A stretch of 55,011 nt of DNA from Propionibacteriaceae bacterium (lineage in GTDB: Bacteria; Actinomycetota; Actinomycetes; Propionibacteriales; Propionibacteriaceae). The position numbers and the translations under genes were made by a program. Below are positions 1 through 7,279 of the stretch, in pieces (the stretch's first letter is position 1; each line of letters starts with the position of its first letter). Where the stretch lies: NCBI GenBank assembly GCA_031266665.1, contig JAISAO010000046.1:1-55011 (forward strand). The letters run 5' to 3'. The notes beneath the pieces were generated by a model, which did no database searches, was not told the DNA's origin, and saw only the letters and a program-made list of their open reading frames with translations.

Positions 1-61
1 AGAACGGGCCGCGTGCCACGCCGCGGCCGGCTTCGCCGCCCGCCCGACGGCGACACTCTAG
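1..61. other. High-GC flank at the left edge of the low-GC island
   Basis: The first ~55 bases are very GC-rich, like the right two thirds of the window, and composition drops sharply after about position 60. A plus-strand frame opening at base 2 ends in TAG at 59-61 and could be the last codons of an upstream gene, but 19 codons are too few to identify. The left boundary of the island therefore probably lies at about 55-65. Confidence 0.4.
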
Positions 62-71
62 TTGTTAGCCG

Positions 72-347
72 TCACGGGTGGCAAAGAAAACTTTCTACAC
101 TCTCAATTTTGAAGAGCCGGATTAAGTCTGCAATCGAACGTGCTGACCGGAAGTTCTGTGGCACCACCATGTGCGCGGGGATCTCAACACCGAAACAGTC
201 CTCCACAGAATCGATGAGACGGGCAATGAACAAAGAGTTGTATCCGGCTAGATCGCGCAACAACGTGTCAATCGATTCGGGGCCACGCCCCTCGATTATT
301 TTAACGGCTAAAGCTAGCACTTCGTCAGCCACTAGTTCATTTGTCAT
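72..347 (-). CDS. Carrier protein 1 (acyl/peptidyl carrier protein)
   Basis: This 91-residue acidic protein has the size and pattern of a free-standing acyl or peptidyl carrier protein. The likely phosphopantetheine site is Ser38 in GYNSLFIARLID, where the usual Asp before the Ser is replaced by Asn. The helix after it (SVEDCFGVEIP) is typical of the family. It would carry an acyl or aminoacyl group as a thioester for the neighbouring enzymes. Its start codon overlaps the stop of the adenylation gene by four bases (ATGA), so the two are probably translationally coupled and this carrier is the natural partner of that enzyme. It is the last visible gene of the operon. Carrier assignment is fairly secure; the substrate is unknown. 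Confidence 0.8.
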   Translation of the reverse strand: MTNELVADEVLALAVKIIEGRGPESIDTLLRDLAGYNSLFIARLIDSVEDCFGVEIPAHMVVPQNFRSARSIADLIRLFKIESVESFLCHP

Positions 348-1867
348 GATTTCTCTCCGTCCAAGACTTCCAGAGCGCGGCGGTCAATCTTGCCAGTACC
401 CGTCCTCGGGAAAGTGTCGAGAATCACATACTGTGCAGGTCGCATGTAGTCGGGTAACTGATGGCTAACCCAAACTCGAACGGCCTTAGCCGACAACTTA
501 TCCTTCGCATGCACGAAGGCAGTCAGCGTTTTCATAAGGTCCAGATCCGAGCAAGCTACTACAACTGCTTCGACCACGCTAGGATGCCGTACCAATACTG
601 CTTCCACGTCGCCTAGCTCGACTCGAAAGCCGCGAATTTTCACCAGTGAGTCGCGGCGGCCCAAAAAACGCAATGTCCCGTCGTCGTCCCACGAACCATA
701 GTCACCCGTCCGATACCCCATTGCACCGTTCACTATCAGACGCGACGCTTCGGTCGCTTCTGGCTTATTAAGATAGCCAGGAGATACACACTCGCCTATC
801 ACGATAATTTCTCCGTCTGTTGGGGAAATTACAGATTGTCCGGCGCGTTGCACAATACATCCGTCGGCATCTACTAACACCAATTTCACGTTATCTACCG
901 GGTTTCCCAGTGGAACGCGCGGCATGTCCAAATGCTCAGGTCGCACTTCAAGGTATGTGACAACATTAGTCTCAATTGGACCATATAGGTTAAATACCCT
1001 AGCACTCGGTATAGCTTCAACGAGACGTCTCAGTGGACCAGGCAAGTACTCTTCGCCGGCATACAGGAGCAGACGTAAGTCAGGCAGGCCATCGCGGCAT
1101 AATGTGCTTTTCGCTACTAGAGAATTCAACGCCGATGGGACGGCGTACAACACCGTGATGCGATGTTCGCGAAGAAAATTGAAGAGAGCCTGAGGATACA
1201 TGGTTGTCTCTTCGTCGATCATAACCACGGTTCCGCCTTTGGCCAGCGTGACGTAGAGGTCAAAGACCGGAAGATCGAAATTGAGTTGAGCGTGGACCGC
1301 TACCCGGTCGTCGGGTCTCACATCAAAGGCTCTGCAGGCCCAACCGACGAACGCTGCCGCATTCGCGTGCGTGATTATTACACCCTTAGGCACGCCTGTC
1401 GATCCTGAAGTAAACAGGATGTACGCCGAGTCTTCTGGGCGCATCATTAGCGACTGGTGCTTACAGGCGCAATCAGTCATCGTCATCGTTACGTCAATCA
1501 CCGCCACGCCCGTCGCTCGCAGCCAGTCTTCGTCCCAAGACAGCAGCGACACGTCATCAACCAAGAGCGCAGTTACTGACGCTGCCATCACTACTTCACG
1601 AAGGCGTAAAGGCGGATAACGCGGGTCAATCGGCACATAGGTCATTCCCGCCGTCAAACACGCCAGTAACGTAAGAACAGCCTTGTCAGATTTGCGCATA
1701 TGCACCGCCACTCGGCTATGGGCTGGCAGTGTATCTGCTAACGTCTGCGCTAAGACCCGCACACGGATCGCAGCCTCATAATATGTCGTGACTGTCCCGG
1801 AAAACTCAATGGCTGGTGCATCTGGAGTCTGTGCCGCGGTATTAAAAAATAATTCATGTATCAACAT
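344..1867 (-). CDS. Stand-alone amino-acid adenylation domain (NRPS/DltA type)
   Basis: A 507-residue AMP-forming enzyme with the architecture of a single NRPS adenylation domain. The phosphate-binding motif LFTSGSTGVPKG lies near residues 151-162. The core motif around residues 196-205 (NFDLPVFDLY) keeps the Asp (198) that in amino-acid-specific members binds the substrate amino group. The C-terminal lysine motif (PRTGTGKIDRRAL) and the GxxxxxxxYRTGD region (MGYRTGDYG) are present. It should activate an amino acid as the aminoacyl-AMP and load it onto a carrier protein, most likely the 91-residue carrier encoded directly downstream with an ATGA overlap. No condensation or thioesterase domain is attached, so chain transfer must be done by other proteins, plausibly the BtrH-like enzymes upstream. 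The amino acid cannot be predicted safely by eye. Confidence 0.88.
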   Translation of the reverse strand: MLIHELFFNTAAQTPDAPAIEFSGTVTTYYEAAIRVRVLAQTLADTLPAHSRVAVHMRKSDKAVLTLLACLTAGMTYVPIDPRYPPLRLREVVMAASVTALLVDDVSLLSWDEDWLRATGVAVIDVTMTMTDCACKHQSLMMRPEDSAYILFTSGSTGVPKGVIITHANAAAFVGWACRAFDVRPDDRVAVHAQLNFDLPVFDLYVTLAKGGTVVMIDEETTMYPQALFNFLREHRITVLYAVPSALNSLVAKSTLCRDGLPDLRLLLYAGEEYLPGPLRRLVEAIPSARVFNLYGPIETNVVTYLEVRPEHLDMPRVPLGNPVDNVKLVLVDADGCIVQRAGQSVISPTDGEIIVIGECVSPGYLNKPEATEASRLIVNGAMGYRTGDYGSWDDDGTLRFLGRRDSLVKIRGFRVELGDVEAVLVRHPSVVEAVVVACSDLDLMKTLTAFVHAKDKLSAKAVRVWVSHQLPDYMRPAQYVILDTFPRTGTGKIDRRALEVLDGEKS

Positions 1868-2882
1868 TCGTGAACCTCACAAGGTGGGTGTCTAAAGCTG
1901 CGGCGAGCCGCGCTTCATTAGCCGCTAGAGTCATGCCGAGCGTTTCGAAAATTCCTGTACTTGCGGATCGACCGCGGGCCACTCTCCTGGATTGGATGTA
2001 AGCATTCTCTTGAAGCGTATCCCATACCTCCACGACATCAGTGTGAAATTGGTCTATGAATCCTGTGGGCATGAGATAGGGAAATATTTTATTGATGTCA
2101 GAGAGCCACAGGTGGTGAAGTTTTCTTGATCGAGCCGCGAGCCAGGTCCCGAGAACAAATGAACGCATATGCACCAGGTCATGGGATCGTTCTTGATGAA
2201 AATTGCTGTACCTTCGCATTTTCTCTTGGTGCGGCAGCGCTGATACGGCATGTGCATTTTCGACAAGTTGTTCGATAAGATCAAAGGTCATGTCTTCTTG
2301 CTTCTGATCGTCAAAATAGTAAATGGTCCCAGCCATGGAAGTGGAGAGGAACATCATTGCGCGTTCGACTGAAGCTACCGACACGACTTGTACGGCCGGT
2401 GTGGCTAGACCCCACTCTGTCAGATTAGAATACGCGTCGGCCACTCGAAATTCGCGGCTGCCCGAAGGTACTCCAGCAACCAAGAAACTGTGTTCGACGT
2501 GCTCGTTTCCGGCGTATGGTGACCAAGGAAGATAGAAGGCATCTGCATAGCACAGTACGGGAAATTTTAGTGTGGAGAATCCGTTGAGTACCTCCGTCAA
2601 CGTCCGTCCTGCTAGATGGTCGCGTACCATACGCAGACCCGTGGTTCTTCGTACACGTTCCGCTATAGGTCGGCGTGAGGTTGTAGGAGTGATGAGTCCG
2701 TCGCACTCTAAGATATCAAAATGCCACTCTGCCGCGAACGGTGTCCGGACGTCGCTCACTCCTCGTCTCGCTATGATGACGGCCAGATTGACATCCACGC
2801 AGTCGAGCAGTTTTGCGTCAATTTTCGAGAACTCTGCCCAGAACTGTTCTACATCAGGAGTAGCTGCCTTTTCCGTTGTCAT
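1854..2882 (-). CDS. BtrH-like acyltransferase, paralogue A
   Basis: A 342-residue protein I place in the BtrH N-terminal-domain family (papain/C39-like fold; BtrH moves the acyl chain from carrier BtrI to an amine in butirosin biosynthesis). By comparison with its two neighbours the likely catalytic residues are Cys28 (LLDCVDVNLAV), His131 (NEHVEHSFLVAG) and Asp149 (REFRVADAYSN). The segment DAFYLPWSPYAGNEHVEHS (residues 114-132) is the family hallmark, compare DTYNLPWHVAHGKRHAPHW in the next gene. The C-terminal half is helical, as in family members with a DUF4872-like tail. Start ATG overlaps the preceding stop (ATGA). Expected role: transfer of a carrier-bound acyl or aminoacyl group to a nucleophile. 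Family call is from motif pattern; activity is inferred. Confidence 0.7.
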   Translation of the reverse strand: MTTEKAATPDVEQFWAEFSKIDAKLLDCVDVNLAVIIARRGVSDVRTPFAAEWHFDILECDGLITPTTSRRPIAERVRRTTGLRMVRDHLAGRTLTEVLNGFSTLKFPVLCYADAFYLPWSPYAGNEHVEHSFLVAGVPSGSREFRVADAYSNLTEWGLATPAVQVVSVASVERAMMFLSTSMAGTIYYFDDQKQEDMTFDLIEQLVENAHAVSALPHQEKMRRYSNFHQERSHDLVHMRSFVLGTWLAARSRKLHHLWLSDINKIFPYLMPTGFIDQFHTDVVEVWDTLQENAYIQSRRVARGRSASTGIFETLGMTLAANEARLAAALDTHLVRFTNVDT

Positions 2883-3961
2883 GCGAACGCACCATAAAAC
2901 TCGCTAACGAGTGCGGCTTCTTCTTCCGCCAGGCGCCCTAACACGTCAGCGAACGCTTGGCGAGGGTGCCGTTTCTTTATCAGATAGGTTTGATTATATC
3001 GTGCCAATTGCGGGAGAGCCAACCAATTGGCTAACAAGTGTTTTTCCACGTAGTCTGCCACTACCGTCGCTATTTCTATTCCGAGCTCGGCCGCCGCACG
3101 GCGCAGAGTCTGCACCCACAATTGCCTTGTACGTCCCGCCACCCACAAGTCCTCGCTTATGTCATATAATTCTATTACTCCCAAGTGTTCGGTGCTACGT
3201 TGGCACAACACCGTGAGAGCTCCGGCCCCTGTGCTCCATTGATCGCCCTCGAAACCCGATCTTCTTACTCGACCAGCCAAGTGCTCGAAGGAGGCATGCA
3301 GCAACGAACGGGCCACAACGTAATCTACAGGTGGTGCGCTTGGTTTCCGTAACGTAACCAACCGCTGAAACGAAGTGTCGATGCTCGATTCGGCACGCCC
3401 GCTCGCCCATACTTCTCGGGTATGTATGGGCCCCGATTGGTGCCCGCTTCCTCCCAGAAATTTCGCGACAGTTGATATTGGGTACCAGCCAACGTAAGAT
3501 TCTTGGTCACCCAAGTCGTCACGATGACTCAGTGGATCATTCACCCTGATTTGGTTGTCGACTAACATATCGACCATGAACCAATGCGGAGCGTGTCGCT
3601 TTCCATGCGCGACGTGCCAAGGAAGATTGTATGTGTCTCCCGACACTATCACCGGTCCGTGGTCATGTAGGTCATCCATCAGTCCCCTCAGTGCCTCCAT
3701 CGTAGTATCGGCTCCTCGTCGTTCCACTAACCATCCAGTCAATGAGCCTTCTCCAAATAACGGAGTGTGATAGTGGCTGAATTGGAAGGACGGAAGCGAA
3801 TCACAATCGTCGCACACAGCGAGAAAAAACTGCGAACCTACCCACCAGCCAGGATCTACTCCGTAGTAGGCGAGTATTGCTCCAATGGCGCTGGTGTAGC
3901 ACGACATCATGTGCCCAGGTACTAACGGTTGGTTTTTATAACCAAAACTGTTTTCGACCAT
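2879..3961 (-). CDS. BtrH-like acyltransferase, paralogue B
   Basis: A 360-residue BtrH-family protein and the clearest of the three. From the ATG at 3961 (TGATG junction with the phosphopantetheinyl transferase stop), the likely triad is Cys21 (PGHMMSCYTSAIGAILAYYG), His126 (GKRHAPHWFMVDM) and Asp142 (IRVNDPLSH). The run from GDTYNLPWHVAHGKRH onward is the family signature. A longer reading from a GTG at 3982 adds seven residues; I prefer the ATG because of the coupling and an AAGGA upstream. The family is known from butirosin (BtrH), where it transfers an acyl chain from a carrier protein to an amino group. Sequence outside the motifs is strongly diverged from paralogues A and C, suggesting different carriers or acceptors rather than recent duplication. 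Confidence 0.78.
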   Translation of the reverse strand: MVENSFGYKNQPLVPGHMMSCYTSAIGAILAYYGVDPGWWVGSQFFLAVCDDCDSLPSFQFSHYHTPLFGEGSLTGWLVERRGADTTMEALRGLMDDLHDHGPVIVSGDTYNLPWHVAHGKRHAPHWFMVDMLVDNQIRVNDPLSHRDDLGDQESYVGWYPISTVAKFLGGSGHQSGPIHTREVWASGRAESSIDTSFQRLVTLRKPSAPPVDYVVARSLLHASFEHLAGRVRRSGFEGDQWSTGAGALTVLCQRSTEHLGVIELYDISEDLWVAGRTRQLWVQTLRRAAAELGIEIATVVADYVEKHLLANWLALPQLARYNQTYLIKKRHPRQAFADVLGRLAEEEAALVSEFYGAFA

Positions 3962-4659
3962 CACGACGTCATCCTTCGCCACGTTTCAGAATGCAACATG
4001 TGGGCCGTCACGGTGGCTAAGCTGTACCAGGTCGGTTTTGGCTGATGCTGTATCGCACTGACCTTCGCCACCGAGGCAATCAGAGAGCCGTTGGACACGG
4101 TCCACCAGCTACACCCTGTACTCCATCCTAAGGCGTCGCGCGAGACAGTTATCTGCGGAAAATGCATCGCCATCCCTAGGCCCCATGCTTTGGAAATGGC
4201 CTCTTTGAGTGTCCATACCCTGAAGAATTCGATGTCTCTCTCGACGCCATCGAACCGGTTCAATCGGCGCAGTTCCGCCGTACTGAACATGCGATTAGCT
4301 ACCTTCTCTGGATAACGCGTAATCCGCTCTACATCCACGCCGACACTCTCGTCGGCGCAGGCCGCCACCATTACGATGTCCTCTGAGTGGGAAAAACTGA
4401 CATGAACGCTAAACCGGTAGTGGTTCACAAAGATCAACGGCCTTCCTCGCCGGTCGTGCGTAAATGATACCAGGCCGGGTGGTATTCCGAACTTCGCTGT
4501 CAATAATCGACGAGCCAGCGCCCGGACAGTCCAGTATTCATAGCATCGTTCTGGCGAGACCATATCTTCGCCAGAACGCATTTCGGACGGTTGCAACAAG
4601 GCGTTCCGTTGTTCCTCCGTCCAACTCTTCATAATCGGTGAGCACCACACCTCTAACAT
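3961..4659 (-). CDS. 4'-phosphopantetheinyl transferase, Sfp type
   Basis: A 232-residue Sfp/Gsp-type phosphopantetheinyl transferase. It shows VGVDVERI, with the Mg-binding Asp, and FFRVWTLKEAISKAWGLGM, matching the FxxWTxKEAxxKAxG motif. It would convert the three apo carrier proteins in this operon to their active holo forms using coenzyme A. A dedicated enzyme inside the cluster argues that the pathway is self-contained and was acquired as a unit. No strong ribosome binding site precedes the ATG at 4659, which lies two bases after the upstream stop; translation is probably coupled. An internal ATG at 4632 would remove nine residues and cannot be excluded. Confidence 0.92.
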   Translation of the reverse strand: MLEVWCSPIMKSWTEEQRNALLQPSEMRSGEDMVSPERCYEYWTVRALARRLLTAKFGIPPGLVSFTHDRRGRPLIFVNHYRFSVHVSFSHSEDIVMVAACADESVGVDVERITRYPEKVANRMFSTAELRRLNRFDGVERDIEFFRVWTLKEAISKAWGLGMAMHFPQITVSRDALGWSTGCSWWTVSNGSLIASVAKVSAIQHQPKPTWYSLATVTAHMLHSETWRRMTS

Positions 4660-4661
4660 TG

Positions 4662-5651
4662 TTACGGCAGTCCCATCGTGGCTATCGCCAACCCTGACAT
4701 TTCTGCCGCTTCGGCTTGAATCAGTGAGTTGAGGCGATTTGCGATTCGAGTAAGATACGATTTCTGTCCTGTCATCATGTACTTATACGATATCGCAGAC
4801 ACCAACGACCACTCATCGGCCCAATGCGACAGATGTGTGGATAACTGCGTGGTCTCGGGTTCCGGCAACCGCGCCCCATGCCGTTGCGCGGCGGTAAGCA
4901 GCCGCACGCTGAATAGTCTTGATACGCCGACCGATTTTAGGCAGGAATATGTCTGTCTCCAACGTGCATCATTGGTACCAGGACCATCTGCATTAACGGC
5001 AGCGATGCATTCTGGAATCAGATCGCGGTGTGCTGCAGTAGTTGAATTTTCAGCAATGCTCCGCAACAAACTGGATGCCAGCTCTTGCCAACTGCCGTCG
5101 TATGGTTTTGCCGCAGTGACACCAATCAACGATGAATCTTGTGCCAGTAACGACCTGTGAAATGTTTCCAAATTCATTTCACTACGAAAGTGTCGATCAG
5201 CCACCATCAGTGTAGAGCCGTTATCCGACGCCCCATAAATCATGGAGTTGTGTATCATGTGGACTCGCCCGAATTTGTCGGTAGCTGTTTCATCGAAATA
5301 CCCGTCGTGTGGAGCCAGAACCGGTCCTACCCGCCGAAGGGTGTTTGCGATGCTGTGTCGAAATTCGGTAACATCAGGCTCTACGACGCTCTTGTACCAT
5401 CGAACACTGAACAACGCAGTCCAGAGTTCTAGACCGAAGTTTCCTATATGTCCTCCGGCGATCTCAGCACGTCGTACAGGCTCCATGACATCACTTAGTG
5501 AAAGATGTAATGAGGCATACACGGGGGTCACGTCGACGTGCCGAAAATCGCGGATCAGACAAGCAATGATTCCATTGCGACAATTAAGAGCTGCGTACTC
5601 AGAACCACCAAGGTCGAAATTATGTTCATAGTGTTCATAGGTTACATTCAT
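4662..5651 (-). CDS. BtrH-like acyltransferase, paralogue C
   Basis: A 329-residue protein and the third BtrH-family member of the operon. Start is taken at the ATG at 5651, which forms an ATGA overlap with the TrpB-like stop; a GTG at 5660 would add three residues. The proposed triad is Cys24 (YAALNCRNGIIACL), His134 (VHMIHNSMIYGAS) and Asp152 (TLMVADRHF), spaced as in paralogues A and B. The segment PHDGYFDETATDKFGRVHM corresponds to the DxYxLPxxxxxGxxH hallmark but is the most diverged copy. Expected function is acyl transfer from a carrier protein; a cyclising or hydrolytic role is possible, because the fold is shared with C39-like peptidases. Family assignment is moderate, function inferred. 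Confidence 0.62.
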   Translation of the reverse strand: MNVTYEHYEHNFDLGGSEYAALNCRNGIIACLIRDFRHVDVTPVYASLHLSLSDVMEPVRRAEIAGGHIGNFGLELWTALFSVRWYKSVVEPDVTEFRHSIANTLRRVGPVLAPHDGYFDETATDKFGRVHMIHNSMIYGASDNGSTLMVADRHFRSEMNLETFHRSLLAQDSSLIGVTAAKPYDGSWQELASSLLRSIAENSTTAAHRDLIPECIAAVNADGPGTNDARWRQTYSCLKSVGVSRLFSVRLLTAAQRHGARLPEPETTQLSTHLSHWADEWSLVSAISYKYMMTGQKSYLTRIANRLNSLIQAEAAEMSGLAIATMGLP

Positions 5652-7000
5652 AAAATACACTTTACGTCTGGAATTTGCGACAACGACTTACGGATTTCGT
5701 CGTCAGTAACATTAATGTCTACCATAGTACCATCGTGCCAGGATTGGTACGCTGCAAGGTCAAAATACCCGTGGCCGCTGAGATTTATGACGATTGTTCG
5801 AGGTATTCCGTCAACGCGGGCGGCTATCGCCTCAAGCACCGCACCATGCACCGCATGCGCGGACTCTGGTGCTGGAAGAAAACCTTCTGTCCGAAGAAAG
5901 AGAGCGCCACTGGCGAAGACATCCGTTTGTGGTACGGCGATGGCTTCCACAAGACCATAGTGATACAATGCGCTAATCAACTTCGATGTCGCATGATAGC
6001 GCAGCCCGCCAGCATGGATATCAGGCGTCGCGAAGTGATGGCCCAGAGTGTACATTTTCTCCATCGGAGTCAGGCCGGACGAGTCCGTGAAGTCGTAGCG
6101 ATATTCACCGCGAGTGAGTTTTGGGCATGCTGACGGTTCGACGCTGAGGCAGCGTACTTTTTTACCGTTTTCAATGTTGTCTGCAATATATGGGGCGGCG
6201 ATTCCGCCAAAATTACTTCCCGCTCCTAACGATCCAATGATGACATCGGCTTCTTCGCCCAACATGGACAATTGGCCCTTCACCTCCAAACCTATTATGG
6301 TCTGGTGCAAAATGGAATATAATTCCCCACTCCCAATGCAGAACCTAGTAAACCCATCTCTCGTCGTGTCTTCTAAAGACTCTGCAATCGCGAGGGCCAT
6401 GTTACCACTGTCGGGATCATGATTTGCTAAAAATTGTCGTCCCGCCTTGGTGATAGGGTCTGGACTTGGTGACACTTCGGCACCATAGAGTTCCATCATA
6501 GTTCGTCGGTAGGGTTTAGAATGAAAACTCGTCCCGACCATCCGGACGCCGCACTCTAGCCCAAACATAGCGCATGCCACAGCGACGGCAGTTCCCCATT
6601 GACCAGCTCCTGTAGCGGTGACGAGACGACGTACGCCTGCGCGATGATAGTAATAAGCCTGAGCGATGGCAGTGTTCAACTTGTGGCTTCCGCTGACGTT
6701 GACACCCTCATTTTTGTAGTAAATCCGCGCCGGTGTGTCGAGGTATTTTTCCAACGCCTCGGCTCGGAGTAAAGGCGTGGGCCGCCATTTCTCGTACGCA
6801 GCCCTCACTGCGGCTGGGATATCGACCCATCTTTTCTTCGTCACCGTCTGCCGCACCAACTCGATCGGCAATTGGACCGAGACACCGTCACTGGAACGTT
6901 CCGGTGGAAGATTAACAGGAATGTCAAAATTCAATGCGGTAAGGATATTGAACCATTTATGTGGTACCTCGACCTTACTAGGCGAGACGATGCGACCCAT
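5648..7000 (-). CDS. Tryptophan synthase beta-like PLP enzyme (TrpB2 type)
   Basis: A 450-residue PLP enzyme of the TrpB2 type. The PLP lysine is Lys107 in SGSHKLNTA and the general acid/base Glu98 sits in YKNEGVNVSGSHK, the usual TrpB2 spacing. GSLGAGSNFGG forms a glycine-rich loop, as expected in the fold, and HAVHGAVLEAI follows near the end. TrpB-fold enzymes do beta-replacement on serine-like substrates through an aminoacrylate. With no trpA or other tryptophan genes here, a pathway-specific beta-substituted amino acid is more likely than tryptophan itself. I start at the ATG at 7000, just after the carrier stop; a TTG at 7024 gives eight more residues. Family secure, substrate unknown. 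Confidence 0.88.
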   Translation of the reverse strand: MGRIVSPSKVEVPHKWFNILTALNFDIPVNLPPERSSDGVSVQLPIELVRQTVTKKRWVDIPAAVRAAYEKWRPTPLLRAEALEKYLDTPARIYYKNEGVNVSGSHKLNTAIAQAYYYHRAGVRRLVTATGAGQWGTAVAVACAMFGLECGVRMVGTSFHSKPYRRTMMELYGAEVSPSPDPITKAGRQFLANHDPDSGNMALAIAESLEDTTRDGFTRFCIGSGELYSILHQTIIGLEVKGQLSMLGEEADVIIGSLGAGSNFGGIAAPYIADNIENGKKVRCLSVEPSACPKLTRGEYRYDFTDSSGLTPMEKMYTLGHHFATPDIHAGGLRYHATSKLISALYHYGLVEAIAVPQTDVFASGALFLRTEGFLPAPESAHAVHGAVLEAIAARVDGIPRTIVINLSGHGYFDLAAYQSWHDGTMVDINVTDDEIRKSLSQIPDVKCIL

Positions 7001-7001
7001 A

Positions 7002-7268
7002 TCAGGTATGCTGTTCTTCAACAACGCCTACGAAAAACTCAATTAAGTCGGCCACGGTCTTGAACTGAGTCTGCATTAGCGCGTCGTCTGGCGTTTCGAC
7101 GTCTAGCTCTTCTTCTACCGAGATCACTATTCGTATGAAGGTAATCGAGTCAACTCTGATGTCTTCGCCAAAACGGGATAGCTCGTCGAGTTCTGCAGCG
7201 TTCATGTCAAACGACGCTTCTCGTATGATCGCTTCCTTGACGGTCCGGGCAACATCCGTGTGTTCCAT
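7002..7268 (-). CDS. Carrier protein 2
   Basis: An 88-residue carrier protein with phosphopantetheine site Ser41 in DIRVDSITFIRIVI, followed by the acidic recognition helix SVEEELDVETP. The start is fixed by a strong ribosome binding site (AAGGAGG, about six bases before the ATG at 7268), one of few intergenic ribosome sites in the operon. This suggests that carrier 2 and the genes after it can be translated at a higher level. A longer reading frame upstream of 7268 has no support. Its neighbours are the 518-residue unknown protein and the TrpB-like enzyme, so it may hold the substrate or product of the beta-replacement step; that is inference. Confidence 0.85.
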   Translation of the reverse strand: MEHTDVARTVKEAIIREASFDMNAAELDELSRFGEDIRVDSITFIRIVISVEEELDVETPDDALMQTQFKTVADLIEFFVGVVEEQHT

Positions 7269-7279
7269 ATCTTTCCTCC

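Noticed and set aside
13..468. Plus-strand frame over the first carrier gene
   Set aside because: It spans the composition boundary and runs antisense to a recognised carrier protein; the product has no recognisable features.
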